A stretch of 64,000 bases of DNA, taken from Orientallactaga sibirica (taxonomy: Eukaryota; Chordata; Mammalia; Rodentia; Dipodidae). The stretch covers positions 1 to 64,000 of the forward strand of contig JAEOAD010002765.1 in assembly GCA_036365145.1 (NCBI GenBank), in the 5' to 3' direction. This document shows positions 41,804-51,397 of this stretch, in pieces (the stretch's first letter is position 1; each line of letters starts with the position of its first letter). The notes beneath the pieces were generated by a model that saw only the letters and a program-made list of their open reading frames with translations, did not search any database and was not told the DNA's origin. Position numbers and translations under genes: made by a program.

Positions 41804-43249
41804 ATGGGCAACCTCCCTCCCCACCAGAGGACACCTCAATTACAAGCTCTTAAGGCCCTCCTTCTGCAATGTGGCTTAAAATTAAAACAAAAAGACTTCC
41901 ATAGCTTTGGGGATGAAACTCTTGTTTTAGCCCCATGGATTCTTATCCTCCTTGCCATAATTTCCGGCCTTAAAGACTCCACCGTGGAGAACGTCATTTC
42001 TGCCCATAACGAACGCTGTAAGGATCCTAAACTGGCTCTTCAAAGTTTGTTCCTCCCAGCCCCCTCTTACAGTAACTCGGATGAGGAGGAAGTCATCCTT
42101 TTACATTACAATAGGCCACCACCACAATCCCCTCCTGCTAAGGCCACACTTGCAACCACCCCTCCCCCTCATTACCCTTCCAAGGACCTCCCCCCGCTCA
42201 GCCCTGGACACACCCAGGTGACTGCCGGTTCCCTGACACGCCCCTTCGCCCCCTTCCCTGTTAATGTAGGGCCGGATGTGACAATCAGGCCGTGGCTCCC
42301 CACCCCCCTCTTTGATCTGGCTCTCATCCGTAACGCAGCCCAGGAATCCGGCGTTGATTCTGCTTACTTTGAACAAGTCCTTTTACAATGGGCCATCCAT
42401 CTTCAGACTTATTATGACTGGTATTCCCTCCTCAAGGCAGTTCTTCTCCCCCCTAAATTCCTCCAATGGAAAGCCACCTATAGTGACCTGGCAGAATCCC
42501 AGGCCCGCCAAAATCTTAGGGATGGAATTCCCATTACCTTGGACATGCTCCTTGGCACAGGACCTTATACAGACCCTGTATCACAAGCCACAGTGGGCAT
42601 ACACCCCTACTTTGACCAAATTAAATTGTTATCTCTTCAAGGGCTTAAGGCCTGCCTCCCACAGAAGCCGGATACCTATTTTCGTAATCTGGTCCAGGGC
42701 GCGTCCAAGGGCTTCACAGATTTCCTCTCTCGTGTGACAGAGTCCGTGGGCCGACGCACTCCCCCTGGCCCCGCCAGGGACGCTTTAGTTAAGCAACTGG
42801 CATGGGAAGGAGCATCCGCAGCAGCGCGTAATACTATTGCTGCCGTGCGTAATGAGGACCTCCATAAATGGATTGTAGCTACCAAGGATATCAATCCTGT
42901 GTCTGCCCCCCTCGAGGCCCTGGCCACCTCAATACAAACCCTGACCATGGGTCAAAAGCCTACCCAACAACCACCCCTCTGCTGGGGCTGTGGCAAACCG
43001 GGACACCTTCAGAGGACCTGTCCAAACACAACTAAGCCTATTTTCAGGCCCCGAACCCCCTGCCCTAAATGTCAAAGGGGGTATCATTGGGCCAAGGATT
43101 GCAAAAATTCTCTGCCTTTAAACTTCCCCAGGGGCAACCTCAGCCCCGCAAGTAAGAGGAACAACCCCACATTAGATGGACTCTGCCTGTTTATGACCAT
43201 TCACCCCGCATTTCTGTCCTTTTGGATGATATTGAATTCAAGGGCATAG
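41804..43249 (+). CDS. gag: Endogenous retrovirus Gag polyprotein
   Basis: Structural polyprotein, 481 residues from the chosen start. The ATG at 41804 is chosen because it gives Met-Gly at the N-terminus, the usual myristoylation context of a membrane-targeting matrix domain. An in-frame ATG 27 codons upstream (41723) would bury that glycine. A proline-rich region follows matrix, with a PPHY motif at residues 121-124 that fits a PPxY late-budding signal. The capsid part contains a major-homology-region-like QGASKGFTDF at about 298-311. Two CCHC zinc knuckles are visible: CWGCGKPGHLQRTC (393-406) and CPKCQRGYHWAKDC (420-433). The frame is fully open to TAG at 43247. A TTTAAAC slippery site lies in phase near the end, as expected for gag-pro frameshifting. 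This is the only intact reading frame of the element. Expression is unknown. Confidence 0.88.
   Translation: MGNLPPHQRTPQLQALKALLLQCGLKLKQKDFHSFGDETLVLAPWILILLAIISGLKDSTVENVISAHNERCKDPKLALQSLFLPAPSYSNSDEEEVILLHYNRPPPQSPPAKATLATTPPPHYPSKDLPPLSPGHTQVTAGSLTRPFAPFPVNVGPDVTIRPWLPTPLFDLALIRNAAQESGVDSAYFEQVLLQWAIHLQTYYDWYSLLKAVLLPPKFLQWKATYSDLAESQARQNLRDGIPITLDMLLGTGPYTDPVSQATVGIHPYFDQIKLLSLQGLKACLPQKPDTYFRNLVQGASKGFTDFLSRVTESVGRRTPPGPARDALVKQLAWEGASAAARNTIAAVRNEDLHKWIVATKDINPVSAPLEALATSIQTLTMGQKPTQQPPLCWGCGKPGHLQRTCPNTTKPIFRPRTPCPKCQRGYHWAKDCKNSLPLNFPRGNLSPASKRNNPTLDGLCLFMTIHPAFLSFWMILNSRA
43117..43123 (+). promoter_or_regulatory. Probable -1 ribosomal frameshift heptamer (gag-pro)
   Basis: T-TTA-AAC lies in correct phase to the gag frame, 124 nt before the gag stop, and the -1 frame leads towards protease. 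That frame meets a TAA at 43153-43155, so even a successful slip would add only about a dozen codons in this copy. I did not fold the downstream region to look for a pseudoknot. Confidence 0.65.
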
Positions 43250-43494
43250 TAGACACAGGTGCGGATGCCACTATTATCTCTGCCAACGATGCACTCCGCA
43301 TGCCCAATTGGGCCTATAAAGAGGGTCTCAATATTAGGGGTGTTGGGGACAACAGACTACTAGACAGGTTAGGAGACCAGTTACATGGAAAGACTATGAT
43401 GGCAACATGGGGAATTCTTCCCCTGGTAGCAAATGTCCCCAATACCCTCTGGGAAGAGACCTCCTTACTGACATGGGTGTTGTCATAACAACAG
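43156..43494 (+). pseudogene. pro: Retroviral aspartic protease, broken
   Basis: Protease region in the -1 frame relative to gag. The catalytic triad DTGA is at 43252-43263, followed by the expected flap region. The C-terminal LGRDLL signature of retroviral proteases is at 43449-43466 but in the next frame, so a frame change lies between about 43400 and 43445. An in-frame TAA at 43153 also separates it from the gag frameshift site. No dUTPase domain is visible between the Gag knuckles and DTGA, unlike many betaretroviruses. It cannot make a complete protease as read here. Confidence 0.8.
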
Positions 43495-44470
43495 ATGACC
43501 AGGCCTTTTATGATGATATTATTGCCCATGATACTATTGGTCTTTCAGGGCGACCCACCCCTCAAAACCACCCGCCATTCATCATCACCCCCAATTCTAG
43601 AGGCCACTGTCCGATCCCCTACCGCTCCCATACACCTCGAGTGGGATACCACGGAACCCATTTGGGTCGAACAGTGGCCTATACTAGAACCTAAATTAAC
43701 TGTTCTCAAATCCCTTATTCAAGAACAGCTTGCTCTTGGCCATATTGAGCCCTCTATTAGCCCCCATAATTCCCCATCTTTGTCATTAAAAAGAAAATGG
43801 GTAAACATAGACTGCTCCAAGACCTTCGCCAGGTTAATAAACATATGTTAAAAATGGGCTCTTTTCAGACAGGCCTTCCCCACCCTGGAGCCATCCCTAC
43901 TAACCACCATATAGTTATCTTAGATATTAAAGATTGCTTCTTCTCTATCCCTTTGGCAGCAGAGGACAGGCCCTATTTTGCCTTTACTGTGTGGGAGCCC
44001 AACCACTCTATCCCAGCTAAAAGATATCAATGGAGGGTTCTTCCCCAGGGCATGAAAAATAGTCCTTCTATTTGCCAAATGTTTATATCCTCTGCCACGG
44101 CGAGAATACAATCTAAGTGCCTTCTTGTTCATTACATGGATGATCTTTTGATTGCACATACCTCAAAAACTGCCCTTTTGGACCTTCTTAAATTACTCAT
44201 TGAGGACCTCAAAAACTTGGGTTTGCCATAGCGAAGGAAAAAATTCAAACAGTGCCCCCTTTTGGATTTTTAGGATACAAAATTTCCACTACTATACAAC
44301 CACTTACCCCTCATCTTCTAATAAAGGACCATTATTCTCTCAATGATCTCCAAAACCTCTGTGGCCAAATTAACTGGCTCAAACCTTTTTTACCCATCCC
44401 TCCTAGTGAACTCCTACCACTTTATGACCTCCTTAGAGTTACTGACAACCCTTCAAAAAAATTCCTCTAA
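43495..44470 (+). pseudogene. pol: Reverse transcriptase domain, broken
   Basis: RT part of pol, spread over three frames. The N-terminal fingers region (WVEQWPILEPKL onward) is readable to about 43770. The frame then changes in a short C-run. The palm follows: ILDIKDCFF with the first catalytic Asp at 43923, LPQGMKNSP, and HYMDDLL with YMDD at 44133-44144. A stop at 44229-44231 and a frame change at about 44215-44225 precede the FGFLGYKIS block and thumb (44252-44467), which ends in TAA. YMDD rather than YVDD supports class II over gammaretrovirus-like elements. All catalytic residues are recognisable, but the polyprotein is closed. Confidence 0.87.
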
Positions 44471-45330
44471 ATCATCACTCCAAAAATTTGTTACATAAAA
44501 TATCCCACTACCTCTTTTCTATGACCCTCGCAAGATATGACCCATCTGCTCCAATTCTAAATGTAGTCCTTTGGACGACAGGAGCACCATTGGGAGTCAT
44601 CTGGCAAAACCAATCACCCCTTTACTGGGTACATCCCTCATGGGCACAGGCCCATAAACTCACCACCAACCTACAAGCAATGCTCCTCATAGCAATTAAA
44701 ACACGTACCTACACTAACAAAATCTATAATACAGAACCCTCCAAAATAATTCTGCCCATCCCCATGTCTGAACTTCAACCTCTCTTTAGGGAGGACCCCC
44801 TTTTCCACATCCTAATGGCAGGATTCCCCAATGAGATAGATAACCACCTCCCCACCCACAAACTACTCCAATCCCTGATGGCTTTACCCATCAAGACTAA
44901 CTATTTCTCCAGGCCTTCCGGTCAGCCTATACCCTTAGCAGCCTCGGCCTTTACAGATGCCAATAAACATACCTATGGGCTAATTATTAAGAGAGCCAAT
45001 TGATCAGATGAGGCCCTTAAGTTCCCTAACCCCCATTCAGTCCAGTCCAGCTAGGAGAACTATATGCCATCATCAGAGTCTTAGAGCTCTGTCAACAAGA
45101 GCCTGTCAACATATTCTCTGACAGCAGTTACGCTGTTCAAATGACAAAGGTACTGCCCTTAGCCAATCCCAGGCCCTCTCATCATCCCATAGACATTGCC
45201 ATCTCTGCTTTACAGTTGCAGATGGAAAACAGATCCTACCCTTGGTTTATTGAGCATGTTCGCTCACACACTGGCCTGCCTGGCTTTATTGCTGATGGAA
45301 ATTCACAGGTAGACAAATTTATTGCTGTCT
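44471..45330 (+). pseudogene. pol: RT connection and RNase H, broken
   Basis: 44488-45003 encodes the connection region and the start of RNase H, with the first acidic residue in FTDANKHTYG (Asp codon 44956). TGA at 45001 closes that frame. Sequence resumes in another frame about 45 bp later with GELYAI (Glu codon 45057) and FSDSSYAV (Asp codon 45120), the next two RNase H catalytic positions. The interval 45001-45030 holds several stops in the second frame, so both a stop and a frame change fall here. RNase H would remove the RNA strand during reverse transcription. In this copy it is split. Confidence 0.83.
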
Positions 45331-46212
45331 CCTCCTTGCCACCTTTAGGACAAGCCAGACGTTTACACCAAAGGTTCCATCTATCCCCCACTAATCTAAA
45401 AACCCTATATCCTGAGCTCTCGCTTAGCCAATGCAAACATTTAACCCGTACTTGTAAGTCATGTGCCCCCTAGCCCCCTGGGCCCCTACAGCCTCAAGGA
45501 GTCAATCCTAGAGGCCTTACCCCAAATTCTATCTGGCAGATGGATGTTACCCACATACCTTCCTTTGGTAACCTCAAATATGTCCATGTCATTGTGGACA
45601 CTTACTCTAAGCTTACTTTTGCTATTGCTCTCTCTGGGGAAAAGGCATCCCATGTTATTAAGGCAACAAAAACCGCTATGTTAGTCATGGGCGTGCCCTG
45701 GTCAATTAAAACAGACAATGGCCCTGCATACACATCTGCCCAATTCACATCCTTCATGGAATCTTGGGAATAAAACACTCCCTTGGGATCCCTACAACCC
45801 ACAAGGACAGGCCATCGTGGAAAGAACAAACCGGACCCTAAAGGAACTAATTATAAAACAAAAGTCCACTATGTCGCCCAAGGACCCCCACTTGGCCCTA
45901 GTGGAAGCTCTTTTCACCCTCAATTTTCTCACCTTTGATGAGGCAGGACTCTCCCCAGCCTACAAACATTGGAGATCCCAACCAACCACGACACCCTTAC
46001 CCTTAGTCCGCTGGAAAGATCCTCTTACTAATATTTGGAAGGGGCCCCACCCTCTTTTAATGCAGGGCCGAGGGTATGCTTGTGTCTTTCCAGAAACTTC
46101 ACAGATCCCAGTTTGGGTTCCTGCCAGAAATGTCCGTCCAGCCACTGACTCAGCGACCAACCTTACTGAAGAGGATGATGCCAGACCCCTCACACTACAT
46201 ATGGGACTTTAA
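45331..46212 (+). pseudogene. pol: Integrase, broken
   Basis: The N-terminal zinc domain has an HHCC arrangement: His codons 45366 and 45378, Cys codons 45453 and 45462 (H-X3-H-X24-C-X2-C). TAG at 45471 then closes the frame, which continues in phase with QMDVTHI (first Asp, 45543) and IKTDNGPAY (second Asp, 45714). TAA at 45771 is followed by a frame change, after which the catalytic Glu sits in GQAIVERTN (codon 45820), spaced as D-X35-E. The C-terminal domain (PLVRWKDPL to WVPARNVRP) ends with TAA at 46210. It is homologous to betaretroviral integrases and not functional as read. Its last codons lie inside the first copy of a 90-bp duplication. Confidence 0.87.
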
Positions 46213-46311
46213 ACTTATTTCCCCCCACCGGCCACTGACTCAGCGACCAGCCTTGCTGAAGAAGATGATGCCAGACCCCTCAGACTACATATGGGACTTT
46301 AAACTTATCCC
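46141..46311 (+). repeat. 90-bp tandem duplication at the pol end
   Basis: GCCACTGACTCAGCGACCA begins at 46141 and again at 46231, and the two units stay alike to the TTTAAACTTAT words. They differ by a few substitutions and by the length of the terminal C-run. Ninety is a multiple of three. Only the first copy is in the integrase frame before its stop. Confidence 0.88.
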
Positions 46312-46543
46312 CCCCCCCACCTAGCTATAAATTCCTTTCCAACTCCTTTCATTACATTGACCTGCTACCATTAAGGACACTCAATGCTACTGACTATGAC
46401 GCTAGGGTGAACTCACCCAGCAACCTGTCCTACCCCAGTTCCTCTTCAGGCTCTCTAGTTGATTCTCGCTTGCTGGGACTGTTCACATGCCACAGAGCCA
46501 CGCCAACTTGGCCCTTCCATGCCTCCTAGGCAACAGCCTCATA

Positions 46544-46585
46544 TGTATGGTACAATACAGGTCTAGCCCCTAGCCAGACCTCATG
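46544..46585 (+). repeat. Extra copy of the LTR 5' edge
   Basis: TGTATGGTACAATACAGG and the next 24 bp closely resemble the start of the 3' LTR at 46936 (TGTATGGCACAATACAGG and on to AGCCAGACC), with a few substitutions. The word just before it (CATA) also resembles the GATA before the real LTR. It is a relic of an internal duplication or older LTR edge. Confidence 0.8.
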
Positions 46586-46589
46586 CTAA

Positions 46590-46886
46590 AGGCCATACCA
46601 GGCCATACCCCTCGGGTTTACTCACCAGGATGGCAGCCAGCCCAGGACGGGTAAGATTCCATGAGATGGGGCAACCTAAGACAGGCACTGTCACATGTGA
46701 TGATCCCTTGGGGCCTGGGTTCAACAATGGCTTTCAAAAAGCCATACCAGGCTATCCCCTTGGGTTTCCTCACCTAGGTGGCATTTGGCCCATGACGGGT
46801 AAGTCTCCATGAGATGGATCAACCTAAGACAGGCACTGTCACGTATGATGATCCCTTGGGGCCTGGGTTCAACAATGGCTTGGCAA
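46590..46886 (+). repeat. Two ~148-bp direct repeats before the 3' LTR
   Basis: TGATCCCTTGGGGCCTGGGT occurs at 46701 and 46849. The flanking words CATACCAGGC, GACGGGTAAG, CATGAGATGG and ACCTAAGACAGGCACTGTCA recur at the same spacing. The units differ by substitutions, so the duplication is older than the LTR pair of this insertion and probably belongs to the element family. Confidence 0.87.
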
Positions 46887-46922
46887 TAAACCATACCTCT
46901 CAGGGTTGCCAATAATAAAAAC

Positions 46923-46933
46923 AAAAAGGAGGA
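46923..46933 (+). other. Polypurine tract
   Basis: AAAAAGGAGGA, 2 bp before the TG of the 3' LTR, in the position where plus-strand DNA synthesis is primed. Confidence 0.82.
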
Positions 46934-46935
46934 TA

Positions 46936-47306
46936 TGTATGGCACAATACAGGCCTGGTCCTAGCCAGACCGCATGGCAAAAGACAACAGGAAGTGGCTT
47001 CTGTAAAAGTGGCGTTTTGCGCAGGCTTGATGTGACAACAGTTACAGCCCCATGCTCGCGAGAAGCCTACTACGAGATGTCCTGTCCAGAGACAAGCTGT
47101 CATTGGTCACCAAAAGGGGACCGCCCCATACAAGGATTAACAGCCCCTTAAAACCCATGTGTACTTCCTGAATAAACGAGTTTGTGGGTTCTCGCTCCCA
47201 CTTTCACCCAACTCCCGGAGTCTGTGTCGTGACTCCGCGCTGCTCACCCCAATTCGGCAGAGACCCTATCGTCCCTCCTGAGCTGGCCTTGGGGGGGACC
47301 CCAACA
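46936..47306 (+). repeat. Complete 3' LTR, 371 bp
   Basis: Begins TGTATGG after the polypurine tract and ends CCCCAACA. Promoter-like motifs are a reverse CCAAT box (ATTGG, 47102-47106) and TTAAAA at 47148-47153. The polyadenylation hexamer AATAAA is at 47171-47176. The 155 bp at 46936-47090 have no counterpart at the left end of the provirus. It is followed directly by class B satellite (GAAAAACAACTC). Confidence 0.93.
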
Positions 47307-48065
47307 GAAAAACAACTCATTGCTAGAGCGGAACAAGCTTATTTCGCTCAGAGCAGTGTTTGGCAACGAAGATGTTTCTTCTCTTACCAAACTACATTAG
47401 AAACGAAAAGAAACTAGTGAATTCGACAACTTGTTAAGTTGTACAAACTAGGAGAGTTTGAACTTGCTATGATCTACACTCTTTGTAGAAAAGCAACTCA
47501 TTCCTAGAGCTGACCAAGATCATTTCCCTCAATACAGGCTTCGGCAATGAAGATGTTTCTTTTCTTACCAAACTACAACAGAAATCAAATGGAAGTAGTA
47601 AATTCGAGAACTTGTTAAGTTGTACAAACTAGGAGAGTTTTAACTTGCAATGATCTACACTCTTTGTAGAAAAGCAACTCATTCCTAGAACTGAACAAGC
47701 TCATTTCGCACAGTAGAGTGTTTGGCAATGAAGATGTTTCTTTTCTTACCAAACTACATTAGAAAAGAAACGGAACTAGTAAATTGTACAACTTTTTAGA
47801 TTGCACAAACGAGGAATGTTAGAACTTGCTGTGAACTACACTCTTTGTAGACAAACAACTGATTCCTAGAGATGAACAAGCTTATTTCGCTCAGTACAGG
47901 GTTCGGCAACGAAGATGTTTCTTTTCTTACCAAACTACAACAGAAATCAAATGGAAGTAGAAAATTCTACAATTTATTAAGTTGTACAAACTAGGAGAGT
48001 TTGAACTTGCTATGATCTACACTCTTTGTAGAAAAGCAACTCATTCCTAGAGCTGACCAAGATTA

Positions 48066-48082
48066 TTTCGCTCAATACAGGC
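48066..48082 (+). other. CENP-B-box-like motif
   Basis: TTTCGCTCAATACAGGC. Against the core NTTCGNNNNANNCGGGN it matches 8 of 9 fixed positions. The miss is A for G at position 14, that is CA where the core has CG, as CpG decay would give. Binding is not shown. Confidence 0.45.
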
Positions 48083-48246
48083 TTCGGCAATGAAGATGTT
48101 TCCTTTCTTACCAAACTACAACAGAAATCAAATGTAAGTAGTAAATTCGACAACTTGTTAAGTTGTACAAACTAGGAGAGTTTGAACTTGCTATGATCTA
48201 CACTCTTTGTAGAAAAGCAACTCATTTCTAGAGCTGACCTACATTA

Positions 48247-48263
48247 TTTCGCTCAATACAGGC
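48247..48263 (+). other. CENP-B-box-like motif
   Basis: Same 17-mer as at 48066, one monomer (181 bp) downstream, 8 of 9 core positions. Confidence 0.45.
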
Positions 48264-49360
48264 TTCGGCAATGAAGATGTTTCTTTTCTTACCAAACTAA
48301 AACAGAAATCAAATAAAAGTAGTAAATTCGACAACTTGTTAAGTTGTACAAACGAGGAGAGTTTGAACTTGCTATGATATACACGCTTTGTAGAAAAGCA
48401 ACTCATTCCTAGTGCCGAACAAGCTTATTTCGCACAATAGAGTCTTTGGAATTGAAGATGTTTCTTTTCTTACCAAACTACATTAGAAACGAAAAGAAAC
48501 TAGTAAATTCGACAACTTGTTAAGTTGTTCAAACTAGAAGAGTTTGAACTTGCTATGCTCTACACTCGTTGTAGAAAAGCAACTCATTCCTAGATCTGAC
48601 CAAGATTATTTCACTCAATACAGGCTACGTCAATGAAGATGTTTATTTTCTTACCAAACTACAACAGAAATCAAATAAAAGTAGTAAATTCGACAACTTG
48701 TTAAGTTGTACAAACGAGGAGAGTTTGAACTTGCTATGATGTACACTCTTTGTAGTAGAGCAACTCAATCCTAGAGCTGAACAAGCTTATTTCACACAGT
48801 AGAATGTTTGGCAATGAAGATGTTTCTTTTCTTACCAAACTACATTAGAAAAGAAACCGAAGTAGTAAATTGTACAACTTTTTAGATTGCACAAAAGAGG
48901 AAAGTTAGAACTTGCTGTGATCTACACTCTTTGTAGAAAAGCAACTGATTCCTAGAGATGAACAAGCTTGTTTCTCACAGTAAAGTGATCGGCAATGAAG
49001 ATCTTTCTTTTCTTACCAAACTACAGTAGAAACGAACCGAAACTAGTAAATTCTACAACTTGTTAAGTTGTACGAACTAGTAGTCTTTGAACTTGCTCTG
49101 ATCTACACTCTTTGTAGAAAAGCAACTCATTCCTAGTGCTGAACAAGCTTATTTCGCACAGTAGAATGTTTGGCAAAGAAGATGTTTCTTTTCTTACCAA
49201 ACTACTTTAGAAAAGAAACGGAACTAGTAAATTGTACAACTTTTTAGATTGCGCCAACGAGGAGAGTTAGAACTTGATGTGATCTACACTCTTTGTACAC
49301 AAAAAACTGATTCCTAGAGATGAACAAGCTTATTTCGCTCAGTAAAGGATTCGGCAACGA

Positions 49361-50780
49361 AGATGTTTCTTTTCTTACCAAACTACAACAGAAATCTAAT
49401 GGAAGTAGTAAATTCTACAACTTGTTAAGTTGGACAAACTAGGAGAGTTCAAACTTGCTATGATCTACACTCTTTGTAGAAAGGCAACTCATTCCTAGTG
49501 CCGAACAAGCTTATTTCTCACAGTACAGTATTTGGAATTGAATATGTTTCTTTTCTTACCAAACTACATTAGAAATGAAAAGAAACTAGTAAATTCGACA
49601 ACTTGTTAAGTTGTACAAACTAGGAGAGTTTGAACTTGCTATGATCTACACTCTTTGTAGAAAAGCAACTCATTCCTAGAGCTGAATAAGCTCAGTACAG
49701 GCTACGGCAAGGAAGATGTTTCTTTTCTTACCAAACTACATTAGAAATGAAACGGAACTAGTAAATTGTATAATTTGCTAGATTGCACAAACGAGGAAAG
49801 TTAGAACTTGCTGTGATCTACACTCTTTGTAGAAAAACAACTCATTGCTAGAGCTGAACAAGCTTATTTCGCTCTGAACAGTGTTTGGCAACGAAGATGT
49901 TTCTTGTCTTATGAAAATACAAAAGAAACTAAACGAAACTAGTAAATTCTCCAACTTGTTAAGTTGTACAACCTAGGAAGGTTTGAACTTGCTATGATGT
50001 ACACTCGTTGTAGATAAGCAACTCATTCCTAGAGCTGAACAAGCTTACTTCGCACAGTAGAATGTTTGGTAATGAAGATGTTTCTTTTCTTACCAAACTA
50101 CATTCGAAAAGAATCCAAACTACTAAATTGTACAGCTTTTTAGATTGCACAAACGAGGAAAGTTAGAACTTTCTGTGATCTACACTATTTGTTGCCAAGC
50201 AACTGATTCCTAGAGAGGAACAAGCATATTTCGCTCAGTACAGGGTTTGGCAACGAATATGTTTCTATTCTTATCAAACTACAACAGTAATCAAATGGAA
50301 GTAGTAAATTCTACAACTTGTTAAGTTGGACAAACTAGGAGAGTTCAAACTTGCTATGATCTACACTCTTTGTAGAAAGGCAACTCATTCCTAGTGCCGA
50401 ACAAGCTTATTTCGCACAGTACAGTATTTGGAATTGAAGATGTTTCTTTTCTTACCAAACTACATTAGAAACGAAAAGAAACTAGTAAATTCCAGAACTT
50501 GTTAACTTGTACAAACTAGTAGAGTTTGAACTTGCTATTATCTACACTCTTTGTAGAAAAGCAACTCATTCCTAGAGCTGAACAAGCTTTTTTCGCTCAG
50601 TACAGGGTACGGCAATGAAGATGTTTCTTTTCTTACCAAACTACATTAGAAATGAAATGAAACCAGTAAATTGTACACCTTGTTAGATTGCACAAACGAG
50701 GAAAGTTAGAACTTGCTGTGATCTACACTCTTTGTAGAAAAGCAACTGATTCCTAGAGATGAACAAGCTTATTTTGCACA
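49361..50780 (+). repeat. Recurring multi-monomer segment, ~896-bp spacing
   Basis: A run of three monomer types recurs. Its signature AAGGCAACTCATTCCTAGTG starts at 49481 and 50377, 896 bp apart (about five monomers). It is preceded in both places by ATCTAATGG/ATCAAATGG-type sequence and AAGTTGGACAAAC, and followed by TTTGGAATTGAA and then a TTGCACAAACGAGG type. After the third monomer the copies part. This is a degenerate higher-order repeat. Confidence 0.65.
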
Positions 50781-51314
50781 GTACAGTGTTCAGCAATGAA
50801 GATCTTTCTTTTCTTACCAAACTAAAGTGGAGAGGAACCTAAACTAGTAAATTCTACAACTTGTTATATTGTACAAACTAGTAGAGTTTGAACTTGCTAT
50901 GATCTACACTCTTTGTAGAAAAGCAACTCATTCCTAGAGCTGAACAACCTTGTTTCGCTCAGTACAGGGTACGGCAATGAAGATGTTTCTTTTCTTACCA
51001 AACTACATTACAAATGAAACGGAACTAGTAAATTGTATAATTTGTTAGATTGCACAAACTAGGAAAGTTAGAACTTGCTCTGATCTCCACTCTTTGTAGA
51101 AAAACAACTCATTGCTAGAGCCGAAGAAGCTTATTTCGCTCAGAGCAGTGTTTGGCAACGAAGATGTTTCTTCTCTTACCAAACTACATTAGAGACAAAA
51201 CGAAACTTGTAAATTCGACAACTTGTTAAGTTGTACAAACTAGGAGAGTTTGAACTTGCTATGATCTACACTCTTTGTAGAAAAGCAACTCATTCCTAGA
51301 GCTGACCAAGATTA

Positions 51315-51331
51315 TTTCGCTCAATACAGGC
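51315..51331 (+). other. CENP-B-box-like motif
   Basis: Third exact copy of the 17-mer, in the last class B monomer before the LINE-1. Neighbouring monomers have weaker versions (CTCAGTACAGGG, 7 of 9). Confidence 0.45.
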
Positions 51332-51397
51332 TTCGGCAATGAAGATGTTTCTTTTCTTACCAAACTACATTAGAAACGAAACGAAACTAGCAAATTC

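Larger units (their letters stand above)
46213..46922 (+). other. Non-coding spacer in place of env
   Basis: About 710 bp between the end of pol and the polypurine tract. No frame longer than about 80 codons is open, and I see no signal peptide, surface/transmembrane cleavage site or fusion-peptide-like stretch, so env is absent rather than mutated. It contains the second 90-bp unit, an LTR-edge-like segment (46544-46585) and two ~148-bp direct repeats (46590-46886). Confidence 0.8.
41008..47306 (+). mobile_element. Env-less class II endogenous retrovirus, 5' truncated
   Basis: The order is partial 5' LTR (216 bp), Lys-type primer binding site, leader, gag, pro, pol (RT, RNase H, integrase), a non-coding spacer with direct repeats, polypurine tract and a complete 371-bp 3' LTR with TG...CA ends. 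Class II affinity rests on the YMDD form of the RT active site, two CCHC knuckles in Gag, a Lys-type primer site and separate gag/pro frames with a slippery heptamer. No env reading frame is present. Shared LTR parts differ at 2 of 216 positions by eye, so the insertion is recent, yet pro and pol have several frame changes and stops. No target duplication can be tested because the 5' end is missing. Confidence 0.92.

Noticed and set aside
41183..42948. Minus-strand ORFs across the retroviral leader and gag (41183-41577, 42101-42376, 42676-42948)
   Set aside because: They mirror GC-rich leader or gag codons and show no family resemblance, so they are shadow frames.
46213..46922. A possible env remnant
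   Set aside because: No long frame, signal peptide, cleavage site or fusion-peptide-like segment is visible, and the region is accounted for largely by direct repeats.
41008..47306. Gammaretrovirus-like (class I) assignment
   Set aside because: YMDD rather than YVDD, two zinc knuckles, a Lys-type primer site and separate gag/pro frames fit class II better.
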